Shown here: positions 51,609-60,944 of the stretch, piece by piece
How positions within the stretch are numbered: the stretch's first letter is position 1
Layout of the letters: the number at the start of each line of letters is the position of its first letter
Origin: Oceanicaulis sp052055585
GTDB taxonomy: Bacteria > Pseudomonadota > Alphaproteobacteria > Caulobacterales > Maricaulaceae
DNA: 64,000 nt
Direction of reading: 5' to 3'
Assembly (NCBI RefSeq): GCF_052055585.1
Contig: NZ_CP170485.1
Coordinates: forward strand, 124,001-188,000
The notes under the pieces: model-generated
What the model saw: the letters and a program-made list of their open reading frames with translations, nothing else
Told to the model about the DNA's origin: nothing
Databases searched by the model: none
Translations under genes and position numbers: made by a program

Positions 51609-54598
51609 GCGTCTTCCAGCGGGTCGGCATGCCCGTCCCAGATACGCAGGCAGGCCGTGAAGACCAGAAGGTCGCCGGCCTGCAGCGTCTTCTGTTCGAT
51701 GCGCTCGTCATAGGCGGTGCGGAAGTGGAAGGCGAAGTCGCCGGCCCGATTGCGCAACTCCTCGCGCTTGGTCACGGGCAGCCAGCCCACCAGGTGCAGA
51801 CCCGCATGCCGGGTGCGGATCAGGCTGGCATAGCTGTGTCCGATGAGCGGGTCGCCGGGTTCTAGCGTGTGCATGTACAGATGCGTGCCGTCGCGCATGT
51901 TCATGACCGCGATCAGGAAATCGAGCATCGCATTGCCGTCGAACACGTCTTTCACCAGGAAGCGTTCGACCAGCGTCGTGCTGGGGATCACCACATGGGC
52001 GCCTGCGCCGTCAGTCATGAAGGCGTCCCGGTCTTCCCGGTCCAGCACTTCTGCGATGACCTTGCACGGCCAGTCACGCCGGGCCGCATGCTCGGCGATC
52101 AGCTTGGTCGCCAGGAGCGTGGAGGCGTCCACGGCTCGCACCTCGGCGGAGCTGGCGGCGTCGCGTTTCTTGCTGGCGTCCGCCAGGATGATCACATGGT
52201 CAAACGCCAGGCTGGCGGGCAGCTGCGCTTCCAGAATCTCCGTGGTCAGGAAAGGCGTGTCCTCGATCGTGATCGCATGGATGGTCGGGTTCTGGTGGAA
52301 GATCCGCAAATTGGCTTCAAGGCGTTCCAGATGCGCGCGCGAGGCATAGAGCAGGATCCGCGCGCCTTCGCTGCGCTGGAGCTGGAACTGGTCCCGGGGG
52401 ATCGGCTCGGCGTCACGCACTTCATTGAAGCCGCGCGTGTGCGCCACGCTCTTTCGACGTCCGGCGGCATAAATGATCCGGTCGTCGGGTTTGGGGGTGT
52501 AGGCATAGCCTTCTGGCCGGGTCAGCGAGATGATGGGGCCGCCATCCACGACTTCCGCGTCAAACACAGCCTCGCGCCGTAACTCGCTGCAGACCAGCCC
52601 CACAAGGTTCACCCCGCACGACCACAGTGCGGTCTCCAGCTCGCTATTGGTCATGCCCTGGGCAATGTCCGGGTTCTGCGCGCACAAGTCCGTGAACCGG
52701 ATCGAATAAAGCTCGTCAAAGGCGTCATAGGTCAGCACTTCGAGCAGGTAGTCGATCATATTGGGGTGGATGGTGCTCAGCGCGGCCGCCTTGGCGACGA
52801 AGATGTCGGGTGTGATCAGGGTTGAACAGCCGAACGCCGCGAAATGGTCCGCGTTCTGGGAGAAGGCGAGCTCGGCGGAGATGTGGATCTCGGGATTGAG
52901 CCGCTTGAGGTTCATTGCGGTCAGGATCGCGCCAATATTCTGGCTCGAGCGCCGGTCGTAATCAGCCAGGATGATGGCGTGGCCCGCCTCGCGCGCGCCC
53001 GCCTTTTCCAGCGTGTCCCGGTTCGCGCTGTCCCCGCGCCGGAAGCTCACCTTGCTCTGATCGAAATGGTGGGTGGCGAGGGGCGAGGCGTCTCCGGATT
53101 CCGCCACGATGCAGACCTTCTTGGCGTGCTCGGCGTCATTGCCGGTCAGGGCGTAGACCACCCCGTCCAGATGCTCGTTCCAGCCGCAGACCAGAACGTG
53201 ATTGCTGAACTTGGCGGGCATCAGTCCGGCAATGCGTTCCGACCGCCGTCGCCCCCACATATTGACGATGATGATGATCGCGGCGATTGGGCCGCCCACG
53301 CCGACAAAGGCGAGGATCGCCACCAGAATGCGTCCGATCGTACTGAGCGGATAGGCGTTGTTCTCGGTAAAGCCGCTGGCCACAAAGGTCAGCATCCAGA
53401 TGAAGCCTTCCGACAAGGTGAGATCGGCGAACGGATTGTCCAGCTGGTAGGCTTGGGCGTGGGCGGTTTCCGCCGAGCGCAGGGTCAGAAGCGCGGTCAG
53501 CAAGAGCAAGGCGAACAGGCTCAGCCCGATAATCCACGGGCTGGGGCGCGCCCACCAGTCGAGCGCCACCTGAATGAAGGCGAACCGGCCCCGTCGCTCA
53601 CGCTTGGCTCCGGTTCGGTCATAGGTGGTCTCAAAGGTCACGGCGATAAAGCTGACCGCCAGCAGCGCCGCCCAGATCAGGATCCACATCCAGTATTGCG
53701 GCTGCGGATTGGCGTGACCGGCGTCCACCAGACTGCTTCGCGCACTCCGGTGAACGGGCAGGGAAGCGCGCAACAGGAACTGGTCCGGCGCCAGAAGGCC
53801 GTCAAATTCGGATGATAGCGTATCCCAGTTCTCGATCAGCGCTGCGCTTGTTTGCGCCACACGGCCCGCGGGTGCGGCAGCGCGCGTGAACAGATAGGCG
53901 CGAACGGCGAGGGCCGAGGCGGGCGCGCCGTTTATCTCCAGAAATCCGGTTTCGTAATAGGGGCGACCGGCGGACAGCTCGGACACCACCATGGGCGGCA
54001 GGGCCAGACGCCGCACGCGCTGGTCGTCATGCTCAAGATTGGCGGCGGCGGTGACGAACAGGGCGTCGATCTCGCCGGTCTCCAGCGCTGAGAAGGCCTC
54101 GCCCAGTCCCAGATTGCGGGCGCGATAGTCGATCCCCTCGCGCAGACCTGCCGCATCCATCACCTCGCGGGCGTTGTAATAGCTGCCCGATCCGGTCTGT
54201 CCCAGATTGACGGACAGGCCCCTGAGATCGCCCAGAAGGTTCGGGGCGTCCGCTGCATTGCGCACAAAGACCTGAACATATTCGGGAAATAGGGGAGCGA
54301 CGGCGGAAAACTCCCGCCAGCGCGGGAAGCCGTGATTGCCGTAGAAATGGTGATAGGCGAGATCGTTCTGGGCCAGGGCGAACTCGAAGCGGCCCGTGCG
54401 CAGGCCTTCAAGGTTTTCCACGCTGCCGGCGGTGTCGGTAACGCACAGCCCGCTCTCGCCCGTCAGCTCCGCCATGCGTTCGGCGAAGGCGTGATACCGG
54501 CCACCGCTCTCACCGGCGCCAAGGCATTGTGTGTCCTGCCCCCGGGCGGTCGTGCTCATCAAACAGAGCGCGACCAGACAGAGTATCGCCCGCATCAT
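51605..54598 (-). CDS. Ligand-gated-channel-like fusion: TAXI-type binding domain, pore module, two RCK domains
   Basis: GGGGGAGG precedes ATG 54598. The 997-residue protein begins with a signal peptide (to about 20) and a TAXI-type periplasmic binding domain (about 22-285; LGAGESGGRYHAFAERMAEL, later GQTGSGSYYNAREVMDAAG). Membrane helices follow at about 302-321 and 354-374, with a basic cytoplasmic loop between them (KRERRGR). A P-loop at about 395-418 and a helix at 421-446 come next. The filter reads TFVASGFTEN instead of TVGYGD, so K+ selectivity is doubtful. Two cytoplasmic RCK/TrkA-N-like domains (about 465-610, starting HVLVCGWNEH; and about 755-870) and an RCK-C-like end complete it. 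The topology is consistent: sensor outside, RCK inside. No other gene follows in its direction before the symporter. It is probably a ligand-controlled ion channel. Confidence 0.88.
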   Translation of the reverse strand: MMRAILCLVALCLMSTTARGQDTQCLGAGESGGRYHAFAERMAELTGESGLCVTDTAGSVENLEGLRTGRFEFALAQNDLAYHHFYGNHGFPRWREFSAVAPLFPEYVQVFVRNAADAPNLLGDLRGLSVNLGQTGSGSYYNAREVMDAAGLREGIDYRARNLGLGEAFSALETGEIDALFVTAAANLEHDDQRVRRLALPPMVVSELSAGRPYYETGFLEINGAPASALAVRAYLFTRAAAPAGRVAQTSAALIENWDTLSSEFDGLLAPDQFLLRASLPVHRSARSSLVDAGHANPQPQYWMWILIWAALLAVSFIAVTFETTYDRTGAKRERRGRFAFIQVALDWWARPSPWIIGLSLFALLLLTALLTLRSAETAHAQAYQLDNPFADLTLSEGFIWMLTFVASGFTENNAYPLSTIGRILVAILAFVGVGGPIAAIIIIVNMWGRRRSERIAGLMPAKFSNHVLVCGWNEHLDGVVYALTGNDAEHAKKVCIVAESGDASPLATHHFDQSKVSFRRGDSANRDTLEKAGAREAGHAIILADYDRRSSQNIGAILTAMNLKRLNPEIHISAELAFSQNADHFAAFGCSTLITPDIFVAKAAALSTIHPNMIDYLLEVLTYDAFDELYSIRFTDLCAQNPDIAQGMTNSELETALWSCGVNLVGLVCSELRREAVFDAEVVDGGPIISLTRPEGYAYTPKPDDRIIYAAGRRKSVAHTRGFNEVRDAEPIPRDQFQLQRSEGARILLYASRAHLERLEANLRIFHQNPTIHAITIEDTPFLTTEILEAQLPASLAFDHVIILADASKKRDAASSAEVRAVDASTLLATKLIAEHAARRDWPCKVIAEVLDREDRDAFMTDGAGAHVVIPSTTLVERFLVKDVFDGNAMLDFLIAVMNMRDGTHLYMHTLEPGDPLIGHSYASLIRTRHAGLHLVGWLPVTKREELRNRAGDFAFHFRTAYDERIEQKTLQAGDLLVFTACLRIWDGHADPLEDA

Positions 54599-54735
54599 GT
54601 TCGGCCTCCCCCAAGGCGTGTCCCGGCGCAGTGAAAGGCGAGGGTTGACGGTGTCCGTTTCAACCCGGAAGCCCTGCGCATCCCGGACCAGTTATATCGG
54701 ATACGACCAGAAGATGAACCCGTTGGGGAGGCGGG

Positions 54736-56031
54736 CTAGGCGCTGGACGCCTCATCTTCGGACTCACCGGCTTCCTCGACAGCGGTCTCGGCCCAGTATT
54801 CGCCGGCGGAGATGGCGGCGGGGGCCAGCAGGTAATCCTCGGTGCTGTCGGGCGCCTGACGACGGGTGATGCGGTAGATTGCGTAGGCGCTGAGCAAGAG
54901 ACACAGGCTCACAAGATACCAGGCGAAACCGTTCGGGCCGAATGCCCCCATCAGGACGCCCGTGCCCAGCGGACCCAGCATGGCGCCGCCGCCATAGACC
55001 ATGACCAGCGCGCTCGAAGCGGGGGTCATCTGATCGACCTCCAGCCAGTCATGAGTGTGCGCCATGGACAGCGGATAGAGGGTCATTGTCAGCCCGCCCG
55101 CGAAGAAGCCAGCGAGGGTCAGGGTCATCAAGCCGTGCTGCGCGGCCATCGGCATCAGGGCCGCGATCACCGCGGCCGCCGCCGCGACGCCGGCGATGAC
55201 CAGTCGTCGGTCGATGGCGTCAGACAGACGCCCGATAGGCCATTGCAGCGCCGCTCCGCCCACTAGGCAGGCGGCCATGAAGATGGAGACCCCGCCCACT
55301 TCAAACCCCAGGCGACGGGCATAGACCGCGCCCATGCCCAGAATGATCCCGTTCGCCACTCCGGCGCAGAAGCTGCCTGTCAGGCCGAGCGGGGAAATGG
55401 AGAACAGCTTGCGCAAGGTCAGGCGCTCGACCTCCAGCACGAAATGCGGTTGGGGCGTCGAGCTCAGAAGGATCGGCACGAGCGCGCCGGAAATGATGAT
55501 CGAGGAGAGGGCGTAGAGCGCCAGGCCGCTGGTGGGCGCGGTGTTCAGAAGCCCTTGCCCGATCGCGAGACTGCCATGGGTGATGATCATGTAGATGGCC
55601 AGAAGCGCCCCGCGATAAGCGTTCGAGCTTTCCCGGTTGAGCCAGCTTTCGGCGACCACATAAAGCCCCGCAAAGCTGAACCCGGTCAGAAAGCGCATGC
55701 CGGCCCAGACCCAGGGATCAATGATCAGGCCGTGCACCAGAATGGCGATGGAGCCTAGCGAGGCGAGGGCGGCGAAGGTGCGCACATGCCCCACTCGGCC
55801 GATCAGGCGTTCAGCGCTGGCCGACCCGGCGAAGAAGCCCGCGAAATAGGCGGTCATGACAAGACCGGTCAGGGCCGAGGAGAAGCCGGAATCTTCCGCC
55901 ACCACGCCCAGAAGCGTGGCCTGCAAACCATTGCCCGCCAGAAGGAGCGCAATGCCCAGAAACAGCGCCCAGAGTTGCAGGACGGCCTGTAGCAGGCTGC
56001 GTTCAGCCAGGGTCTCGGTCTGCTGGCTCAT
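54736..56031 (-). CDS. Major facilitator superfamily transporter
   Basis: The 431-residue protein has 12 hydrophobic segments. The first half starts ALFLGIALLLAGNGLQATLL, and the loop AERLIGRVGHVR after segment 2 carries a degenerate MFS motif. This resembles the YcaD/UMF-type MFS members. The C-terminal 40 residues are acidic (EEAGESEDEASSA). The substrate is unknown. It lies upstream of the channel-like gene with a 137-base gap, so co-transcription is uncertain. Confidence 0.9.
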   Translation of the reverse strand: MSQQTETLAERSLLQAVLQLWALFLGIALLLAGNGLQATLLGVVAEDSGFSSALTGLVMTAYFAGFFAGSASAERLIGRVGHVRTFAALASLGSIAILVHGLIIDPWVWAGMRFLTGFSFAGLYVVAESWLNRESSNAYRGALLAIYMIITHGSLAIGQGLLNTAPTSGLALYALSSIIISGALVPILLSSTPQPHFVLEVERLTLRKLFSISPLGLTGSFCAGVANGIILGMGAVYARRLGFEVGGVSIFMAACLVGGAALQWPIGRLSDAIDRRLVIAGVAAAAAVIAALMPMAAQHGLMTLTLAGFFAGGLTMTLYPLSMAHTHDWLEVDQMTPASSALVMVYGGGAMLGPLGTGVLMGAFGPNGFAWYLVSLCLLLSAYAIYRITRRQAPDSTEDYLLAPAAISAGEYWAETAVEEAGESEDEASSA

Positions 56032-56102
56032 GGCTGCACTCCTTCGCCTCAGGACCGCGCGTGTGCCGCAGCCCGGGTCAGGGTGTCAATTGCGCCGAAG
56101 GG

Positions 56103-56405
56103 CTAAGGCCGCTCATAGGGAACGGAGACGAACCAGACCCCGTCCACCTGATCCACAATCCGCCCGCCCAGCGCTTCGGCCGAGGCGCGGTCCGGGCAAC
56201 CGGCGAGATCAGCGCTGTCATCAAGATAATTGCCGGTGACAGCGGTTTCCCCGAGCCGTCGGCACGGGGCGCCAGACACGGGATACCCGTCTCCAAATGC
56301 GCCGACCGAGGCCGGGAAAACGAACGGGGCGGGCTCTGCAGTCGTGGCGCAGGCGCCCAGCATCACAAGGAGGGCGCCGGACAGGGCGAGAGGCTTGAGT
56401 GGCAT
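56103..56405 (-). CDS. Small lipoprotein
   Basis: The ATG at 56405 has AAGGG 6 bases upstream. The 100-residue product has a lipobox LGAC at 16-19, so it is an envelope lipoprotein. The mature part has four further Cys and Trp-rich ends (GVWFVSVPYERP) and looks like an inhibitor- or stress-type small lipoprotein, but no family is recognised. It stands alone 3' of the thioesterase gene and has its own ribosome site. Confidence 0.75.
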   Translation of the reverse strand: MPLKPLALSGALLVMLGACATTAEPAPFVFPASVGAFGDGYPVSGAPCRRLGETAVTGNYLDDSADLAGCPDRASAEALGGRIVDQVDGVWFVSVPYERP

Positions 56406-56483
56406 GGCGAACCCTTTTCTGTCTGCCCTGGCGAGCATCTCAACACTGTGCCTGCAGTTTGTCTGCAGGAGCAAGGGCGGGAC

Positions 56484-56912
56484 CTAGTCCGTCTCCGCGC
56501 CCAGGCTCTCGAACTTCACCGCACGGGCGCGCCATTCATCGGGCAGGGCCGACGCCTTGCGCGCCTTTGTATCAAAGCAGACTGAAACTGCCGTCAGCCG
56601 CGCGGCCCGCTCCTCTCGGCCCAGTATGATCATGTCATAGACCAGGGTGACGGACTTGCCGCCCAGACGACCAAGACGGGGGCGGATTTCCAGCAGATCA
56701 CCCGCCCGCACCTCGGCCACATAATCGATCTCGTGACGCACATCCACAAAGCCGATCCCGGTGGCTTCGGCGTCCGTGCCGGACCAGCCGAAGACCGCGT
56801 TCAACGCGTGATACGAGGCGTCATCAAACATCGCCATGTAATGGCGGGTGGTCAGATGCCCCATCACATCGCACAGCCAGGGATGAGCGACGGCGCGGAA
56901 CGGGGCGATCAT
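56484..56912 (-). CDS. Hotdog-fold acyl-CoA thioesterase, probably betainyl-CoA type
   Basis: The 142-residue protein has the 4HBT/YbgC pattern: HPWLCDVMGHLTTRHYMAMF at about 10-29, then FVDVRHEIDYVAEVRAGD. It hydrolyses an acyl-CoA. In L-carnitine catabolism a thioesterase of this type turns betainyl-CoA into glycine betaine, and it is encoded next to a BKACE enzyme. Here the BKACE gene overlaps it by four bases, so the same role is likely but not proven. Confidence 0.82.
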   Translation of the reverse strand: MIAPFRAVAHPWLCDVMGHLTTRHYMAMFDDASYHALNAVFGWSGTDAEATGIGFVDVRHEIDYVAEVRAGDLLEIRPRLGRLGGKSVTLVYDMIILGREERAARLTAVSVCFDTKARKASALPDEWRARAVKFESLGAETD

Positions 56913-57850
56913 GCCGCCGCTCGCAGTTTCTTCATCTCTTCGAGCTTGCGCAGGCCCAGCGTCTTGCGCGCCTCCTCGGGCGTCTGGATGCGGGCGCCCA
57001 TCATCTCGACAATGGAGCGGGCGCGCTCGACCAGCTGGGCGTTCGTCGCAGGCTGACCCTTGGCGAGATAAAGATTGTCCTCCAGCCCGACGCGCACATG
57101 ACCGCCCATCAGCGCGGCTTGCGCGGCCATCGGCATTTCATTGGCTCCCAGACCAAAGGCGGCCCAGTTTGCGCCGTCTGGCAGATTGTCGACCATCGCC
57201 TGCATGTTCCGGGTCAGGCCTTCAGCGCCCCATTTGACGCCCATGCACAGCTGGAAGAGCGGCGGCTCCTCGAGAAGGCCTTCCGCCATCAATTGCTTGG
57301 CGAACCAGATATGACCGAGATCAAAGACCTCAAGCTCGGGTTTGACGCCGATCTTCTGAAGCCGTTCCGCGCCGATGCGCAGCATGCCGATGGAGGACAC
57401 ATAGACATAGTTGGGGACGTTGTAGTTGAACGAGCCGCAATCGAGCGAGCAGATCTCCGGCAGCAGCATCTCCACATGTTGCATGCGCTCCACCTGACCC
57501 ACGCAATCGGTGTCCTTGCGATCAAAATCGGTGGGGTTGTCATCAGGCCCCAGGAACAGATCGCCGCCCATGCCGGTGGTCAGATTGATGATGATATCGG
57601 TGTCGTGTTCGCGGATCCGGTCCACCACTTCCTTGAACAGTTCGGGATCGCGACTGGGCGCGCCGGTGTGCGGATCGCGCACATGGATATGGGCGATGGC
57701 CGCGCCGGCCTTGGCCGCCTCGATTGAGGCCTTGGCGATCTCGGCGGGAGTGACCGGGACATGGGGCGTCTTGCCGGCGGAATCGCCCGAGCCGGTCACG
57801 GCGCAGGTCAGGATCACATTGCGGTTGAGCCTTTGATCTTGGGCGTTCAC
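56909..57850 (-). CDS. BKACE-family beta-keto acid cleavage enzyme
   Basis: The 313-residue TIM-barrel protein has the zinc-binding HIHVRDP at 54-60 and the LEDNLYLAKGQPATN block near the C-terminus, which are BKACE landmarks. The family condenses a beta-keto acid with acetyl-CoA and splits it into acetoacetate and a new CoA ester. With a BCCT carrier upstream and a thioesterase downstream, the likely substrate is 3-dehydrocarnitine, giving betainyl-CoA. The specificity residues were not checked. It is 4 bases from the BCCT gene. Confidence 0.88.
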   Translation of the reverse strand: MNAQDQRLNRNVILTCAVTGSGDSAGKTPHVPVTPAEIAKASIEAAKAGAAIAHIHVRDPHTGAPSRDPELFKEVVDRIREHDTDIIINLTTGMGGDLFLGPDDNPTDFDRKDTDCVGQVERMQHVEMLLPEICSLDCGSFNYNVPNYVYVSSIGMLRIGAERLQKIGVKPELEVFDLGHIWFAKQLMAEGLLEEPPLFQLCMGVKWGAEGLTRNMQAMVDNLPDGANWAAFGLGANEMPMAAQAALMGGHVRVGLEDNLYLAKGQPATNAQLVERARSIVEMMGARIQTPEEARKTLGLRKLEEMKKLRAAA

Positions 57851-57854
57851 GTCG

Positions 57855-59438
57855 TCACTCCATCTTTTGCGGATCAGGATCGCCGCCAGAGGCGCTCCCG
57901 GGGGAAGAAAGGTCTTCGGAAAGCTGGCTCATCAAGGAGCGCGCCATCACCAGTCCGATCAGCACGACCGGGGCGGAGGCGATCAGGGCGGCGGTCTGGA
58001 CCACGCGCAAACCGCCGACGAACAGCAAGGTGACGGGCAGAGCGCCCAGCATGGCGGCCCAGAACAGGCGTTGCCACAGTGCCGGGTCCTGCCCGGCGGG
58101 CAGCGACCGGGTGGCGCTCGACGCCAGAATATAGGAGGCGCTGTCATAGGTGGTGGCCGAGAACACCACGGCGGCGACCGCAAACAGGCCCATGGCCCAG
58201 ACATCGAGCGGCAGGGCGTCCATGATCGCGACAATAGCCTGTGCGCCGCCATCGGCGTTGAGGTGTTCGACCACATCAACCGCGCCGGTCAGCTGCAGAT
58301 TCAGGCCGTAATTGCCCAGAATGACAAAGAACAGGCCCGCGCCCAGCGTGCCGTATCCGATCATGCCGAAGATCACTTGCCGGATGGTGCGACCGCGTGA
58401 AATGCGCGCCACGAACAGGCCTACCACCGGGCCATAGGCGATCCACCAGGCCCAGTAGAAGATCGTCCAGTCGATGACGAACCGGGTGTCGCCGAAAGGT
58501 TCCGCCCAGGTGTTCAGCCGGATGAAGTTTTGCGCCACAAGGCCATAGCCGGTAATGCCCGCCTCAATGAAGAGACCTGTGGGGCCTGCGATAAAGACCA
58601 GCGCCAGAAAGGTGAAGATCAGCCCCACATTCAGATCGCTGAGACGCTGGATGCCCTTGCGAAGCCCTGCCGCCGCGCTCAGCGCGAACAGCACCATGGT
58701 GATCACCAGCGTCGCCACTTCCAGCCCGAAACTGGGCTCAACGCCCATGATGCGCGCGGCGAGCGCGGCGATCATCGGGGTGGAGAAGCCCAGCGAGGTG
58801 CCTGCCCCGCCCAGAAGACTGACCATGAAAATGGTGTCCACAATCCGGCCCAGCGGCTGGTGTGCGCCAAAGCCCGGCACGCCCGCACACCCTGTGCTCA
58901 GGCGCAGGAAGGGCACGCCGCGATTGTGATAGGCGTAACCGATGGCCAGCGTCGGCAGGCAATAGAAGGCCCAGGCGGACGGTCCCCAGTGAAACAGGCC
59001 ATAGGCCGACGCCCATTCAATCGCTTCGGGCGTGCCCTGGGGCAGGCCGAAGGGCGGGGTCTGGAAATAATAGGCCCATTCGATCGCCGCCCAGTACATC
59101 AGGCCCGCGCCAATCCCGGCGCAGAACAGCATGGCCGCCCAGCCCAGCGTATTGAAGTCCTCGACGGCGTCCTCGCCGCCCAGCCGCACCCGGCCATAAC
59201 GGCTGAGCGCCAGCCAGACCAGAAACACGATCAGGACGACGCCAAGGGCAAGATAGAGCGGGCCGATCTTTTCAGCGACAAAGTCATAGATCTGCGGCAG
59301 CAGGACTGCCCCGGCATCGGGGTTGATGACAAGCCCCAGGCACACCAGTCCAACAAGGCCGGCGCTGACGGTGAAGGCGATCCAGTCTGTATGGGCGGGC
59401 AGGGTCAAGGCGTCGTCTCCCAGCCCAGAAGCGGGCAT
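57855..59438 (-). CDS. BCCT-family betaine/carnitine/choline transporter
   Basis: The 527-residue inner-membrane protein has the BCCT signature GAGLMYWAAIEWAYYFQTPP (about 109-128) and TM8 WTIFYWAWWIAYGPVVGLFV, which carries the aromatic substrate box. It imports quaternary ammonium compounds with Na+ or H+. Its start overlaps the esterase gene by 34 bases; a later start is possible. The operon BCCT-BKACE-thioesterase fits uptake and breakdown of carnitine to betaine. The dehydrogenase for the first step is not in the window. Confidence 0.93.
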   Translation of the reverse strand: MPASGLGDDALTLPAHTDWIAFTVSAGLVGLVCLGLVINPDAGAVLLPQIYDFVAEKIGPLYLALGVVLIVFLVWLALSRYGRVRLGGEDAVEDFNTLGWAAMLFCAGIGAGLMYWAAIEWAYYFQTPPFGLPQGTPEAIEWASAYGLFHWGPSAWAFYCLPTLAIGYAYHNRGVPFLRLSTGCAGVPGFGAHQPLGRIVDTIFMVSLLGGAGTSLGFSTPMIAALAARIMGVEPSFGLEVATLVITMVLFALSAAAGLRKGIQRLSDLNVGLIFTFLALVFIAGPTGLFIEAGITGYGLVAQNFIRLNTWAEPFGDTRFVIDWTIFYWAWWIAYGPVVGLFVARISRGRTIRQVIFGMIGYGTLGAGLFFVILGNYGLNLQLTGAVDVVEHLNADGGAQAIVAIMDALPLDVWAMGLFAVAAVVFSATTYDSASYILASSATRSLPAGQDPALWQRLFWAAMLGALPVTLLFVGGLRVVQTAALIASAPVVLIGLVMARSLMSQLSEDLSSPGSASGGDPDPQKME

Positions 59439-60940
59439 AGATCTTCATCCATCGGCGCGTCGGTCGAAATTGGTTGATTCCAGACCCGAAGCGCGCCGGT
59501 CGCGCCAAACTCCGGCCAGTCGGGTTCGGCCCCGACCGGATTCGGATCACCTGTCCGGGCGAACCGGGACCAGCTGTCGTGCATGGCGCGGGTCAAAGCC
59601 CGGTCGGCCTCGGAGACAGGCAACCAGTCATTATGGGTATCAAAGACATAGGGGAGCTCTGCGCCATGATAGACCCGCAACAGGTCGGGTGCGTTGTCGC
59701 GCGCGCGCTCAAACCGGTAGAGAAAAACGGGCGCGCCCTGAGCCGAAACCCCGCGCGCCAGCGCCTGCCCCGGACAGCGCATCCAGCGGGCGGTTTCCAG
59801 ACGGTCGAGCGCGCCCAGCGCAGAGCCTTCTTCGGCAAGCAGGCGGTCAACGCTTGCGTCGCCGAGTTCCGTGCGCCAGCCTTCAAGGCTCTCTTCCAAC
59901 GCAGCGGCGTCCACATACATGCGCCACTCATCGCGATTGGTCCCGATCATCAGCGGCACAGCGTTCAGATCGCCCGCATCCAGGGCGTCGCGTGGCGAGA
60001 CGGGCAGCTCAGCGGGGCCATAAACCGGGCCATACTCATAACCGGACAGGGTCTCGGCGGCGGTCGCAAGGATCAGGTCAGCGGATGCGGTGTAGGGATC
60101 ATCCTCCAAAGCGCTTGCAAGCTGCGCAAACGCCTCATGCGCGGTGTGTTCGGGACGGTTCGCGTCAAATTCAAACCCGCCGCTCTGACTGATCGCCCGA
60201 TGAAACAGGCCTTCGGCCGCCGGAGACGCCATTAGCGCGCCGACCGCTGCGGCTCCCGCGCTTTCACCGAAGATCGTCACCTGATCGGGGTCGCCGCCAA
60301 ACCGGCCAATATTGTCCTGAACCCACTCAAGCGCCGCGATCTGGTCCAGAAGCCCGGCATTGGCCGTCGCAGTGTCCGTATCCGGACCCAGATAGCCGAA
60401 CGCGCCCAGACGATAGGCGATCGAGACGAGAACCACGCCTTCTTCGGCGAAGCTGTCGCCATGATAATCGGGCTCGTAGGACCAGCCGCCCGTATAGCTG
60501 CCGCCATGGATATAGACCATGACGGGCGCGGCCTCGTCCGGGTGGAGATCCGGGGTCCAGACATTGAGATAGAGGCAGTCCTCGCTCACGCTTTCAGGCT
60601 CTGGCGCGACCGTGCGGGCCTGTCCGAAGGCTTCGGCGATATCGCCGTACCAGTCCACATTGGAGGATGTCTGCATGCAGGCCGGGGCGAAGGAGCGGGC
60701 CAGGCGCTCCACGCTCCACGCCTCGACGGGGTGAGGCGCATGCCAGCGAAGAGCGCCCACAGGCGGAGTGGCGAAGGGCACGCCCCTGAACACGCCGCCA
60801 TCGGGATGATCGGATAAGGTCAGCCCGAGAACCGGGCCGTACATCGTCTCCACACGCGGCGGCTCCGGCGTCTCGCTGTCGCAAGCGCTCAGGGCCAGAA
60901 GGGCGCAAATCGCCCCCGTGATGAGACTTCGGACCTTCAA
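59405..60940 (-). CDS. Lipid-anchored type-B carboxylesterase
   Basis: The 511-residue protein has a lipoprotein signal (lipobox LSAC, Cys20). The type-B esterase motifs are EDCLYLNVW (120-128), the oxyanion YIHGGSYTGG and the nucleophile elbow FGESAGA with Ser227. The His is probably in the C-terminal third. It hydrolyses esters in the envelope; acyl-carnitine or choline-type esters are an interesting possibility, because its 3' end overlaps the BCCT carrier gene, but that is inferred only. Confidence 0.92.
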   Translation of the reverse strand: MKVRSLITGAICALLALSACDSETPEPPRVETMYGPVLGLTLSDHPDGGVFRGVPFATPPVGALRWHAPHPVEAWSVERLARSFAPACMQTSSNVDWYGDIAEAFGQARTVAPEPESVSEDCLYLNVWTPDLHPDEAAPVMVYIHGGSYTGGWSYEPDYHGDSFAEEGVVLVSIAYRLGAFGYLGPDTDTATANAGLLDQIAALEWVQDNIGRFGGDPDQVTIFGESAGAAAVGALMASPAAEGLFHRAISQSGGFEFDANRPEHTAHEAFAQLASALEDDPYTASADLILATAAETLSGYEYGPVYGPAELPVSPRDALDAGDLNAVPLMIGTNRDEWRMYVDAAALEESLEGWRTELGDASVDRLLAEEGSALGALDRLETARWMRCPGQALARGVSAQGAPVFLYRFERARDNAPDLLRVYHGAELPYVFDTHNDWLPVSEADRALTRAMHDSWSRFARTGDPNPVGAEPDWPEFGATGALRVWNQPISTDAPMDEDLCPLLGWETTP

Positions 60941-60944
60941 CCGA

